The notes below the pieces were generated by a model. It made no database searches. It saw only the letters and a list, made by a program, of their open reading frames with translations, and was not told where the DNA came from. A DNA stretch of 64,000 nucleotides from Bugulina stolonifera. Lineage: Eukaryota > Bryozoa > Gymnolaemata > Cheilostomatida > Bugulidae. This document shows positions 13,001-23,255 of the stretch, in pieces (within the stretch, counting starts at the first letter, position 1; each line of letters begins with the position of its first letter). The stretch is taken from positions 19,259,001-19,323,000 of the forward strand of contig OW285192.1 in NCBI GenBank assembly GCA_935421135.1, written 5' to 3'. Both the position numbers and the translations under genes were made by a program.

Positions 13001-16000
13001 CACAAAAATGGTCTTATTAGGTGACTGGTCAGATTTTCTGATGACTTAGAAAGCAGAGTAAAAACCTGAATTGTCCGAACATAACAAGGTACCCCACGGT
13101 TACTGCGAACTGTCCGAACATAACAAGGTACCCCACGGTTACTGCGATACTGCAATACATATACATATAATTACAACCTATAACATAGTAGATGCTGTGA
13201 CTACATTACTAAGTAGTGGCTTCACATTGATCAAGTTTAAGATAAGATACTTCAATCTATTCACTATTTAGAGGTGGAGGTAGAAAGGGGCGTCTCAACA
13301 GCTCTTTACTCATTCAAAAGTTTGAATTGTTTTGCTTGAAATATTGTTACAAACCGTCAGCAATCGCATTTACAGACATGTTAGCACCACAAGACCATAA
13401 CAACACACCCATCATGGAAAATTATAACCCCCCCCCCCATTAATGAGCTAGGAGAACTCCTGAGAGCATGAGCAGCTGAAAGTGTGAGTGTATAATGATG
13501 CAGTGACATCAGTGTAAACACAAACAGCTTGGAGGAAGCTATCCCCATGTTTGTATTGCCTTTAGGTTACAATATACTATACACATATGTAGTTTTAGTA
13601 TACAGTGGTATACATTATATTACACATCTATCTATTACATAGTGAAATACATACTAGAATACTATTAGATGTTAAAATATGAGAGGACAGGTAACTCCCA
13701 ACGAACTTACATAGTATAATATGATGCAGCATATGATATCTAGAACAGCATCATAACTACTGTAATTCCAGTTTCAACACAAATAGCTCAAATGACAGAT
13801 AATATAATAATATATGTCACTTAGCTACACGTATATTATACCAATGAGCTCTACTGGCCAGCACTTCCGTAGCCTCAGTTCCACCTGACATACATACACA
13901 CTATACTAGTCTGGACGACTCACCTCAAACACATACGATCTCGTATCCTTTCCATCTTTTACTTCAATCAAAGGTAGGATAACTCCTAAGAGTAGGAGTA
14001 TGACAGCGTATACAGCACTGAGGAAGCTAACCACCCTCGACCTATCGGAGAAGAAGTCAACCAATAGCTCAAATCTTACATATGCACTGTAACAATCATG
14101 TATCTACTCTGAACTGAAAATATCACTCCAAAACTTAGAGCTTCTATAAATACCAATTAAGACAAATTAAGAATATTTCAACAAATATTTGCCAAGGAGC
14201 TACGAACATTTGTTTACAATGCATATCATAGCCATTAACATGACTGAAGCTATACTCTACAGCACATGTACTTACACCTTGGCTTCCCTCATGTACACTG
14301 TGATGTCATCTAGCCTGTGCTGATGTCTGAGTTTAGGGGACGGTATCTCACCCCGACTACCACAAGAGTAAGAGCTAGAATAGTGGCTACTGCTGGATAT
14401 AGACATAGCCCTAGCTGTTACGACTGTGCTCTGTTGGCTGTGTACATGGGACGTCTCATTACTTATACCTGAAACATTTAGTAAACATAAACCATAGCTA
14501 ATTTATGTGTGAGAACTTGATTGTGGGTCTTGGGAGGCCAATGCATGCACCGAACTGACGAGTAAACAGTTGTATTTGGTAACTTATGACTATTTTCAAA
14601 AATTCCTAAGCCTGAAGCCTACATACATTGAGGTACCATACATTGTAGTATACATGTATTTATGATGGACATGCTATCAATACGTAGGGAAGTATGACAT
14701 ACATCACAATATCACGAGTTATTATACAACCACCTACATGTACATGTACAGAGCAGTAGATGAACTACACTGGATATTGATCGTATACACAGTGAGGTCC
14801 CCAGGTATGTTACATGTATGCACACCTACATGTATACATGTAGCATGTACACTGTGTACTTGTAGTAATAGCAAGCCATGGGTAATTCCTATATTCTATA
14901 TACTATAATATTTATGCACTAACAATACAAAAATTACACTACATGAAAGTACATCCATATATTTGTAGGTAAGGCCTGTGTGTAAATCAATTCACACAAG
15001 TAATTAGTAATACTGTAATGGTTTCTGTGTTTTGGTGCGGTCGTCCTTGGACGACTATCGACCCAGAAATGAAGTGCCTATGAGTGGTAATAGGACTTCG
15101 CATTACATGAAAGATCGAGCGGTCTCAGTAGCCCAAATACTACCAAAGACGACCCATCTGATCTCAAGTCCGACCTTCAGACTATACAATGAAAGAGAGT
15201 AATTCAACCTAGTAGGCGGTTCGCAGAGCGAATGACCTAGTAAAAGGAAGAGAAAGTCCCTGTATCAAGTATAGATGTGTCTTTATTGAAAGCCAAGCGT
15301 AGACTGAGACAATGAACAGTAAAACAGTGCCCTTTATATAGTATAAGGACTTCCGGCCGACATGACGTCGGGAAAAGACGACGTGTGGTCGTCCGGAAGT
15401 TGCGCAACAAGATGGCCGCCGGAAGCCCGACGGCCGACCCAAAATAGGTCGGGTTCTACAAAAGTTGCTTATAATGGTCCAATTCATGTACAAAATGAAT
15501 ATCAATGGATTCTGAGAGGTCGGGCCTCTGTACATGGGTATAAAAGGCATTAAAAGACTTAGAAATAATCATACAATCATATATAACAATATAAGAGTAA
15601 AGTACAAGCAGATATATACATGTATGCACGCAATAATGAGTGTCAGATGTAAGATACGACTGGGCGTACCATCACATAGCCCCCTCACACTAGGTCATGG
15701 GTGTCTCTAGTGTCAAGTTAAGAAGGGTACGGTACAGTGTAGATTCTCTGGATACTATATCCAAGTCTGCTTGTACAAGCTGGAGTTGTCGGGGGTGGTT
15801 TAGATGCTGGTTGGCTAGTTCACGAAGAGCTATTTCTCGAGCATAGAGAGGTTCCAGATGTTGGCGTAGAGTGTCCCCCACCTGTTGACGGCTGGCAAGG
15901 TAGTGAATCCGTGGCTTGAGTTCAGCAAGTTGTTGCATGAACGACGGATCCGGAGATGCAGGACGTGTGGCATTCGGCTGAGTTAGTACAGGAGATGCAG

Positions 16001-19000
16001 GAGGTGGGGACTGGACGGCAGGAGAGTCTGGAGTGGCTCGGAGTAGGTCCCTGGCAGGTGTATAAGGAGAGCGGTGCGGTGAGACCTCTAGTGTGGGCCT
16101 GGACTGCAGTGGCTCGATCAGTAGAGTCGGAGAAGCTGTACAAGAAGCTGCACATGAGACCTTGGGTGGAGAGCCTTCGTAGAGAGGGCCTGACTGAGGA
16201 GCAGGCATACTCTTCCGTGGAGCAGGCCTTGTCTTCCAAGAGGGTAGACGTCCGCGTCGGCCAGGGGGGCCGACACTTACTGCGGAGGTACTAGCAGGAG
16301 GTCGCCAGAGAGAAGGTCCAGCAGGAGTGGTAGGCGACGAGGAAGAGGAGGAGGTAGCATCAGAAGGTGCGGAGTCGGGGGTCTGTTCTGGAGATGGGCT
16401 GTGCCGTCTCTTGGGAGGTCGCTTCCTTGTGGAGGAGGAGCTGGGCAAATAAACTGGTTTATTTGTCCCCGACTGTCCGTCCATAGTAGGACGACATGGT
16501 AGAAATGGTGGGGGATCCTTTACGCCCCACCATTCCATGAGGGCCCCATAGCTGGGCCCGTCCGTGAGAAAGAGACGTTTCCCACAGATACTGGATCTCC
16601 GACTGAAGTGATGGCCTAGAGCATCACGGCTAACTGAGCTGCGTCCGCAGCGACAGTAGAAGCGGGCAAAGTGCTGCCAAATGTGAATGTTCAGTCTCTT
16701 GAGGGTGCCGGAGAAGCCACACTTTGCACATTTGAGGTTAGGTTGACTCCTTCTAGCCAAGTCGTCTCGGGCTTGTTGAGTGAAGGTACTAATCCATGGC
16801 TTAGTGGCTCCGGAATGCTGGGACGACTCGATGGGCAGCTTGTCAGTGAGTTTGTGCAGCTTAATTGTAGCTAACTTCAGGGTAGAGGTAACAGGAGGTG
16901 GAGTGGGTGGAGGCGTGCCGTCTGGCGTGAGCGTCTTCCGTAGAGGAGATGCATCTACAACACATAATTCATCTGATGTGTAGCCTCCGCCTTCTAACTC
17001 ATGCTCTTTCCTGTGAGAATGTTCAGGGGAATTCTCCTCTGTCCCGACTGGTCTATGCCGAGTGGGGAGGGAGAGAGAATTCATGCCTGACAGTCTCACA
17101 GGTGTTGATTGTACCTCTAATTCTGATTCGGTCCTTACTGGTAACACTGAGATTTGCTTACCTTCAGCCGTGAAGACAGGCTGATTGGAGTGATCCATAC
17201 TAGGAGGAGTAGCCGTCTCGTCTGCACGAGAATGAGAAAGGATACGAGTGCTGCTATTAACTTCACCAGTGACACGAGGAGTGCAGGAGTTGCTACATGT
17301 AGGGATACATGTGCTTCGGTGAAGTGCTGGACGAGAAAGGACTACTCGTCTGTGAGCTGTCGTATTTATACTAGCCGAGGGATGAGCAATTGGCTCAATT
17401 GTAGGCAATGCCTCAGGCACATTTTCTTTGTTCGACTCGTCAAATAAGCGCGGGAACACGGCAATAGTTGCCTTCGATTGCTTCTTATCCGCTTTAGGGG
17501 ACTTCGAGAGTTCGGCAATCTGTATCTTCGGCTGAAATTGTTCGGCAATGCTAGATTCCGTACAAGAGCGTTTTGCTTTGTGTACTTGAACTGCTGGCAG
17601 TATAGACTGTATCTCCGTCGTTGGGATTATGTCTTGAGGTTCGGCTACGCGACATTTCGCGTCCTCTGGATCAGGTCGGGCTGTTGAAACTTGAACATTC
17701 TTCGAGAGGTTCAGAGGTAGCTCTCTGGTTTGGTCCAGCACGGTTTGCTCCGTGTCGATCCTCAGGCCGCGGACTTGGACTGTAGTGTCTGGCAGTTCTA
17801 CACACGATAAGTCGTCCGTCGGGGCATACTGAATTTGGGCGGGAATCAATTGCTGATTAGTGTCGGGTCTGGACGTGGCCAGATCCTGTTGATCCTTCTG
17901 AGTTGAGGATAGGTCGGGTTTACCTTGTGAGGTTTGGTCCGACGGGGCGGGACATATGAGTCGTCCTTTCAGCCTTGGGGGGTGATCTGTGGTCACTTCG
18001 GATGTGTTCGGCTTTGAGTGGGGTCGTTTCTTGCCTGGTGTTGGCCTAGTGGGTTTAGGTTCATCCACTGTGACGGGTGTAGGTGACGCCGTCGGCCTGG
18101 AGTGTGATGGGCTAGTTACCCGTGGGGTTTTCTGTTTGGAGTGGCTACTCTTGACTTTAGGCTTAGTGGGTATAGGTTCTTCCACTAGGACGGGTTCTGA
18201 TGTGTCCGTCGGCCTCAGTGGACGACCATTGTGGTTCGGTCCACTCTTCTTGGGTTTGGCCGCAGTAGGAATGGGTTCATCTACTGGGACGGGTTCTGGT
18301 GTATCCGTCGGCCTTTGTGGACGACCATTGTGGTTCGGTCCACTCTTCTTGGGTTTGGCCTCAGTAGGAATGGGTTCATCTACTGGGACGGGTTCTGATG
18401 TATCCGTCGGCCTTTGTGGACGACCATTGTGGGGTGGTCCACCTTCTCCTTGCTGGGCTCCAGTAGGAATGGGTTCGTCTACTGGGACGGGTTCTAGTGT
18501 GTCCGTCGGCCCTTCATCTGTGCCTTGACATTTCTGTAGGAGGGTATGTAGGGCTTTCCGTAGGAGGTCGGCGGGAAGCTCCTCTCGTGGCTTTGGAGGG
18601 TTGGCCTTGCCACCCTTGTTACTCTGGAAGGCCGTTCCGGTTTCCAGGGCTTCCTCCATATCGTCGGGCTGTAACCATGTGTAGTACCAGCGTAGGCCAC
18701 GGTCGTGGACTGAGAGGCAGAACTTCTCTACAGCCCACTCTTCCAAAGATGCAGGGGGTGCTCCTTCAAAGGCTGTTGCCATCAGTCTGCGGATGAGAGC
18801 TGCATAGTCTCTGAGTGACGTGTGGGCTGGCTGTTCCAGGGTGGACAGCTTCCATCGGGCTTCTCTGGCAGATAGTCCATACTGTTCCCTCAGTCGGGAA
18901 AATATCTCTTCGACTGATCGGGGTCGGCCGCATTCTTGTGCGGGCCCGTGTAGGGCGGCTCTAAGCCGTATGAGGCGTGCTCTGTCATTCCAGTTGCAAC

Positions 19001-22000
19001 GCTCTGCCATAGCGGTGAAGTCTTCTATGAAGAGTTCGACGTCCTCTTGTCCGTTGTAGCTGAGTGTTTTGAGGTCCTGCTCGGCCTGGTACATTACCTG
19101 CTGAAGCAGGTTCCTTATTCGGTCCATGTCGGTAGGGTGTCGGGTAGTGAGTAAAACTACTTTGGTTTGTTAGGCCGTGTCGGCCTAATGGTCGTACTGA
19201 GTACCGTCAATCTGTTCTGGATCCGAGGTCGGTCTTTGATTGAAGATCCGGCGTAGGTCGGGCTACATCCAGCGGAACCACGAGAATTATGGGTGCACTT
19301 TAGCGTTTGTCACCTTCTCGTATCCAAGGTTCCCGGGTCCGAGTCCTAAATCGCCATAGAAGTATTGAAGAATGAGGTCGGTCGGTCACCCGAGGCCGAG
19401 GTCACCTTCCTTCTCTTCGTATCGTAAGAGTACGACCTTAGAATCCCACCGCTGCCACCAATGTAATGGTTTCTGTGTTTTGGTGCGGTCGTCCTTGGAC
19501 GACTATCGACCCAGAAATGAAGTGCCTATGAGTGGTAATAGGACTTCGCATTACATGAAAGATCGAGCGGTCTCAGTAGCCCAAATACTACCAAAGACGA
19601 CCCATCTGATCTCAAGTCCGACCTTCAGACTATACAATGAAAGAGAGTAATTCAACCTAGTAGGCGGTTCGCAGAGCGAATGACCTAGTAAAAGGAAGAG
19701 AAAGTCCCTGTATCAAGTATAGATGTGTCTTTATTGAAAGCCAAGCGTAGACTGAGACAATGAACAGTAAAACAGTGCCCTTTATATAGTATAAGGACTT
19801 CCGGCCGACATGACGTCGGGAAAAGACGACGTGTGGTCGTCCGGAAGTTGCGCAACAAGATGGCCGCCGGAAGCCCGACGGCCGACCCAAAATAGGTCGG
19901 GTTCTACAAAAGTTGCTTATAATGGTCCAATTCATGTACAAAATGAATATCAATGGATTCTGAGAGGTCGGGCCTCTGTACATGGGTATAAAAGGCATTA
20001 AAAGACTTAGAAATAATCATACAATCATATATAACAATATAAGAGTAAAGTACAAGCAGATATATACATGTATGCACGCAATAATGAGTGTCAGATGTAA
20101 GATACGACTGGGCGTACCATCACAATACGTCTACACTGTAATTGTGTATATACATGTATATATTCAGATTTACATTTGAACTAATCAGATACGTGCCCTA
20201 AACTTCCAGCTCTTCAACCGAATTGTCTATAAATCTATAAATATATATCAGGTTACCTGAATCTATGTTAGTACAGGCATCTTCTGACATCAGTGCGGGA
20301 TTTAAACCTGTAGTAAGTGGAGAAGTAAGCTTAATATTGTCACTGGATACACTGGGTATGACCTCATTTCCTCTCTGCTGCAGATTACCTCTTGTCGCAT
20401 AACCAAATGGCACAGATCTTCTCTGGTGAACTGCAGATCTCACAGCACCTGTCGCCACTGTCACACCTGTAGATGCTGTCGCAGGTGCTCTAGGCACGAA
20501 TCTACAAATATCATTATGGTAAAGGGACACTTCTAAAATTTCAGTTAGGAACAGGGTGTTTCAAAAATATTTGCTTGGAAAACATCCATTACGAAACTTT
20601 ACAGATTACATGTAGGGGAACGCAACTGATAGATAATTACTTTTAGTGTTCTGCAAGTAAGTAGTAGTAGAAGTATTGATAATAAATTATTAAACTACAG
20701 ATTAGTTGTTTATTTTATAAATTTATAATATTAGTTTGTGTGATTTCTATAACTACTAATTTTTAATTGTTCAATAATCATTATAAATTAGTATGACAAC
20801 CGCTAGCTAGTTTTCAGACCAAAGGTGATCGATAGTTTTGATACCATATAACACAGTCGTGACAACTCCAACACGTTGATCTACTGCTGAGAGGACTAAG
20901 CTGTATAAATTGTTGCAATTAGTAGTATTAATTGAGATATAAATTAGTGAGTGTGATAAGTAGTAGTATCCCTAGGCAGCAAAGGGTCTCCCTTGGCAGT
21001 GAATGAGGTGGCAGACAAGAGTGTTTCCTCTAAACCAGAAGTGGGTGAACAAGATGGGGAAGCTGTTAGAATATTGGAAAACCAAATTCATTAATAGCCA
21101 TGGGGAACCCATTCTGGTTTTCAACAGAAAAGACTTTCAATTGAAACCTGCTATTTTACAAATAAAACAAGACGTAAGAACATTATGTTGTATAAGCATA
21201 TAAATAGATAATTACATATTGAGAATTAATTAGCCAATCATTGATTACCAATATTGTAAACAGAGAGCTGTATATGGCTCCTGATTCAATCCTTTACAAT
21301 AATTTGAAAGGAAACATACCACTTGTTTTATGTTTTTCTACAATTATAAATATGCTATGCAGTTTGTTTAGTGACAAGTCAACATGTCAGTGTATTACAA
21401 TACAATAGAAATATCAATATGATACCACAGTCACACAGTGCAGGCTGTAGAAAGTGCTATGTACTCTATAATTATGTTAATGAACATGTACATTGCTATC
21501 GGTATGCGCTGTGGAATATCTTATGCTTCACATGTGATGGATGGAGACTAACACTAGTCGAGACTTAGTGGTAGAAATGCTGGACTATTACATGTACATT
21601 AGTATCTGCACTGAGCAAGGTTTACCTTCCTGCAGTGTTATAAAACGACCCCCTTAAAAGAACTCTAATAATTGTGAATGTACACAGTCCACAATCATAT
21701 TAATTGTCATCAACCGCCGGTGTTTCAAAACATTCAATAAAAAATATGAAAATATGTTGGGTGTCATTTACTGCACATGTAGCTCCACTTTATAAAAATA
21801 TTGGATCCCAGTCTAAGGTTTCCACCACAGGCAGGCTACTATCATGCATTCATTAGGTAAGTGCCCAAAGTACACTGGTATGAAATTCAAAGTAAAATAG
21901 CTCATTAAATTTGAAAGTAAACATATAAATCAATAAGAGTGTTAGCTGTGATGTGAATAGATGGAGTGTTAAAGTGTGCATTGCTAACACTTGACATCAC

Positions 22001-23255
22001 TACTTGTAGTAAGGGTAGTCTACTGACGCTCATATAGAGAGTCCATTATATTGTCTAACAATTATCTAAGTAAATAGTAAACAATGACTACAATAATAAT
22101 ATATATGCATGATAGGCATAGTTTATCATTTAAGGAGAGTTACTATAGCCACAGTGTGGACCAAGGGGAGGTAATTCCTTTACTTAGTTACAGTTGGTGT
22201 ATGGGTTTCTGGTAAATATTGGACGCCGTTAAGTAAGTGATGGAATAACCTGGTGTATGTCTGATATAAAGTAACAATGTTGTTACATGAACTACAGTTG
22301 CTACTATATACACGTATGTATATGTAGGTGTACATGTATGTTGTAGGGGTAAGTGCATGTATATATTTTATATGTTGTGTCGTTATATTATTTTAGGCTA
22401 TATGTAGTTTAGTTATGGGGGTAGATACATGTACCTGTACAGTACGTAGTACTATACTTACATCTCTGTCGTACATTCAGATTCTGTATCCAAGCTATCA
22501 CTGATGCTGTCACTATCTGCTACGTGATTGGCTAGGAGAGCAGCCGTTATCCGTCTCCCATCAGCACCTATAGGTATTATATTAGCTAGTGATGGTGATG
22601 AAGTACAGTTACTCTAATAGTAGATACATTGTTAGTAAAATAGAGTAAGTGCGAGAAACACAGTTATCAGGTATAGATGAGCTGTGTTAACTTTAAAACG
22701 TGCCGCTGTACTATTGATGTACATACTATAATACATGTCGTGATACATGTGGGATAGTACATGTACACATGTGTGTGATATTACACTAAGCAATATTGTT
22801 AATGACTCTAGGTATAATATATAGGCCTACATACATGTATAATTATATGCATATCCATTATGATACGTGTATTACATACTGCATATACAACATACATTAC
22901 ATCATTATACATTTTACATAATATATTATATTATCAGAAACAATATTCAGTAATTCAAGATACCGTCATCGGAAAGGTCCTCATCGCTCTGTTCTCTATC
23001 CCATGCTTTGGCTGGCTTGTTGGGTACAGAGTTAGCTTGTATTACTGGTTCTCTAACCAGTGCCTCCTGCAGCTGGTCACACTCTGTGGGTGGTGGTGGG
23101 AGCCCCTCTCCATGAGTCCATGAACCGCTGGAATCAGAGCTATCCAAATAGTTATTCCAAGAATTTTCAGAGCTAGAGTTGTTGCTGCTAATATAAGATG
23201 AGAATTGTGAAGAGTTGACAGTCTTATTCTGGTGCCGGTTAGTGCTAGCTTGCAT
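7039..23255 (-). CDS. OTOP: otopetrin-like proton channel family protein (10 exons, 851 aa)
   Basis: Exons in transcript order: 23255-22964, 22567-22462, 20501-20257, 14468-14276, 14086-13924, 10989-10767, 10191-10040, 9642-9438, 9107-8964, 7871-7039. The total is 2556 nt with matching phases and GT/AG at every junction. The start is the ATG at 23255; the open frame upstream begins only with GTG. Residues 1 to about 295 are a polar, Ser-rich, presumably cytoplasmic region. Twelve hydrophobic segments follow, six in exons 5-9/10 and six in exon 10. Family-like signatures include FGIMHLIATN, CILYVMWRNV and the last segment FVMFYHLFSASCFIDIW. Otopetrins are plasma-membrane proton channels of two six-helix halves; activity here is inferred from the family. 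An intron of about 5.8 kb between exons 3 and 4 holds a same-strand LTR retrotransposon, and several other introns contain minisatellites. The assignment rests on remembered family motifs, not a search. Confidence 0.78.
7914..8572. repeat. 44-bp minisatellite (last intron of the otopetrin-like gene)
   Basis: About 15 copies of a 44-bp monomer beginning GGACTAACAGACAGCTGTAC and ending in a variable GGGAAGGGGTACCCACT-type segment. On the transcribed minus strand each copy contains GTGAGTAC, a donor-like motif, but the array is not next to the real donor at 8963. Confidence 0.93.
9715..10033. repeat. 22-bp minisatellite beside an otopetrin-like donor site
   Basis: About 14 copies of a 22-bp unit (AGTGAGTATCATAGACATCT with a variable 2 nt). 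On the minus strand the array begins just after the donor of the exon ending at 10040. The first intronic bases (GATACTCACTC) match the monomer, so the array probably grew from the start of this intron. Confidence 0.9.
10670..10755. repeat. TA/GTAC-rich palindromic simple sequence
   Basis: An alternating purine-pyrimidine stretch built from GTATACATGTAC and its reverse-complement variants. It is self-complementary at several scales and lies just downstream of the donor of the exon 10989-10767. No gene is present. Confidence 0.6.
10990..12002 (-). repeat. ~39-bp minisatellite carrying copies of a 3' splice site
   Basis: About 26 copies of a ~39-bp monomer. On the transcribed minus strand each contains TTTACTATTGCAG followed by G. 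The real acceptor of the exon starting at 10989 is CACTATTGCAG followed by GG, and it is the last element of the series. The array lies wholly in the intron. Long open frames in several phases on both strands are by-products of the repeat. Confidence 0.93.
12092..12508. repeat. 30-bp minisatellite (otopetrin-like intron)
   Basis: About 14 copies of a 30-bp monomer, AGGTCTAAGACTGGTGTTAC plus a variable ATGTACACAT-type tail. A 30-bp period without stops gives open frames on both strands (145 and 181 aa) that are not genes. Confidence 0.93.
12510..13923. other. non-coding intron sequence
   Basis: This is the part of the otopetrin-like intron between exons 13924-14086 and 10767-10989 that is not in the large arrays. 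It holds a ~37-bp direct duplication (CTGTCCGAACATAACAAGGT and following) at about 13069-13145 and an 11-nt C run near 13428-13438. No exon was recognised. Confidence 0.5.
15014..15676 (-). repeat. 3' LTR of the Gag-only element
   Basis: 663 bp, indistinguishable from 19462-20124. On the minus strand TATATAAAGG lies at 15331-15341 and AATAAA at 15282-15287. This predicts U3 from 15676 to about 15305, a short R, and U5 to 15014. The 113-aa and 63-aa open frames inside the LTR recur in all three copies and have no domain support. Confidence 0.95.
15677..15689 (-). other. polypurine tract
   Basis: Immediately upstream of the 3' LTR the minus strand reads GTGTGAGGGGGCTA, a short purine-rich run directly before the LTR start TGTGATGG. 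This is the expected position of the plus-strand primer. It overlaps or abuts the Gag stop region. Confidence 0.65.
15690..19127 (-). CDS. retrotransposon Gag-like polyprotein (1145 aa) with C2H2-like zinc finger
   Basis: One uninterrupted ORF fills the element. Residues 1 to about 165 look like a Ty3/Gypsy-type Gag capsid domain (FIEDFTAMAERCNWND, LRAALHGPA, LREQYGLS, YAALIRRLMATAFEG). From about residue 200 to 330 there are four tandem ~38-aa Pro/Asp-rich repeats (core PVPVDEPIPT). A long Ser/Thr/Pro-rich, presumably disordered stretch follows. At residues 800-849 there is a Cys/His cluster, C-x2-C-x11-H-x3-H then C-x-C-x11-HH and C848. It resembles a C2H2 finger rather than the usual CCHC knuckle. 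Basic (RKRPPKRRH) and Pro-rich regions and a helical tail end the protein. No protease or polymerase motif is present. In the host the protein would presumably form a capsid-like particle and package its own RNA; that is inferred. GC content is clearly higher than the surrounding introns. Confidence 0.85.
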   Translation of the reverse strand: MDRIRNLLQQVMYQAEQDLKTLSYNGQEDVELFIEDFTAMAERCNWNDRARLIRLRAALHGPAQECGRPRSVEEIFSRLREQYGLSAREARWKLSTLEQPAHTSLRDYAALIRRLMATAFEGAPPASLEEWAVEKFCLSVHDRGLRWYYTWLQPDDMEEALETGTAFQSNKGGKANPPKPREELPADLLRKALHTLLQKCQGTDEGPTDTLEPVPVDEPIPTGAQQGEGGPPHNGRPQRPTDTSEPVPVDEPIPTEAKPKKSGPNHNGRPQRPTDTPEPVPVDEPIPTAAKPKKSGPNHNGRPLRPTDTSEPVLVEEPIPTKPKVKSSHSKQKTPRVTSPSHSRPTASPTPVTVDEPKPTRPTPGKKRPHSKPNTSEVTTDHPPRLKGRLICPAPSDQTSQGKPDLSSTQKDQQDLATSRPDTNQQLIPAQIQYAPTDDLSCVELPDTTVQVRGLRIDTEQTVLDQTRELPLNLSKNVQVSTARPDPEDAKCRVAEPQDIIPTTEIQSILPAVQVHKAKRSCTESSIAEQFQPKIQIAELSKSPKADKKQSKATIAVFPRLFDESNKENVPEALPTIEPIAHPSASINTTAHRRVVLSRPALHRSTCIPTCSNSCTPRVTGEVNSSTRILSHSRADETATPPSMDHSNQPVFTAEGKQISVLPVRTESELEVQSTPVRLSGMNSLSLPTRHRPVGTEENSPEHSHRKEHELEGGGYTSDELCVVDASPLRKTLTPDGTPPPTPPPVTSTLKLATIKLHKLTDKLPIESSQHSGATKPWISTFTQQARDDLARRSQPNLKCAKCGFSGTLKRLNIHIWQHFARFYCRCGRSSVSRDALGHHFSRRSSICGKRLFLTDGPSYGALMEWWGVKDPPPFLPCRPTMDGQSGTNKPVYLPSSSSTRKRPPKRRHSPSPEQTPDSAPSDATSSSSSSPTTPAGPSLWRPPASTSAVSVGPPGRRGRLPSWKTRPAPRKSMPAPQSGPLYEGSPPKVSCAASCTASPTLLIEPLQSRPTLEVSPHRSPYTPARDLLRATPDSPAVQSPPPASPVLTQPNATRPASPDPSFMQQLAELKPRIHYLASRQQVGDTLRQHLEPLYAREIALRELANQHLNHPRQLQLVQADLDIVSRESTLYRTLLNLTLETPMT
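19128..19440 (-). other. 5' leader of the Gag-only element
   Basis: About 310 nt between the primer binding site and the Gag start codon. This is the usual place for packaging or dimerisation signals, but no specific motif was identified. Confidence 0.5.
19441..19460 (-). other. primer binding site, tRNA-Leu type
   Basis: One base after the 5' LTR the minus strand reads TGGTGGCAGCGGTGGGATTC. Its complement (GAATCCCACCGCTGCCACCA) looks like the 3' end of an animal tRNA-Leu including CCA. It is a 20-nt perfect candidate for priming minus-strand DNA synthesis. The tRNA identity is from memory and should be confirmed. Confidence 0.8.
19462..20124 (-). repeat. 5' LTR of the Gag-only element
   Basis: 663 bp. 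On the element strand it starts TGTGATGG and ends CCATTACA. It carries the same TATATAAAGG and AATAAA motifs as the other copy, so it should contain the promoter. No difference from the 3' LTR was found by eye. Confidence 0.95.
20530..22461. other. otopetrin-like intron, non-coding
   Basis: AT-rich sequence between exons 20257-20501 and 22462-22567. A short open frame at 21003-21203 has no splice continuity with either strand's gene. No mobile element was recognised. Confidence 0.5.

Larger units (their letters stand above)
15014..20124 (-). mobile_element. full-length LTR retrotransposon with Gag only (non-autonomous), intronic
   Basis: Two 663-bp LTRs (15014-15676 and 19462-20124) look identical base for base and have TG...CA ends. 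The element is flanked by the 4-bp target duplication ATAC (15010-15013 and 20125-20128). On the minus strand the order is 5' LTR (right), tRNA-Leu-like primer site, 1145-aa Gag-like ORF, purine-rich tract, 3' LTR (left). The internal region is only 3.8 kb and has no reverse transcriptase, protease, RNase H or integrase. It therefore resembles the gag-only terminal-repeat elements (TR-GAG type) known from plants and must borrow replication enzymes. Identical LTRs imply a very recent insertion. It lies in an otopetrin-like intron in the sense direction. A solo LTR of the same family lies at 29048-29710. Confidence 0.93.

Noticed and set aside
15209..15553. 113-aa and 63-aa ORFs, repeated at 19657 and 29258
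   Set aside because: They lie inside the LTR and overlap each other on opposite strands; recurrence reflects LTR copies, not a gene.
15922..19059. Many short ORFs on both strands across the Gag region
   Set aside because: Shadow frames of the GC-rich 1145-aa Gag-like ORF.
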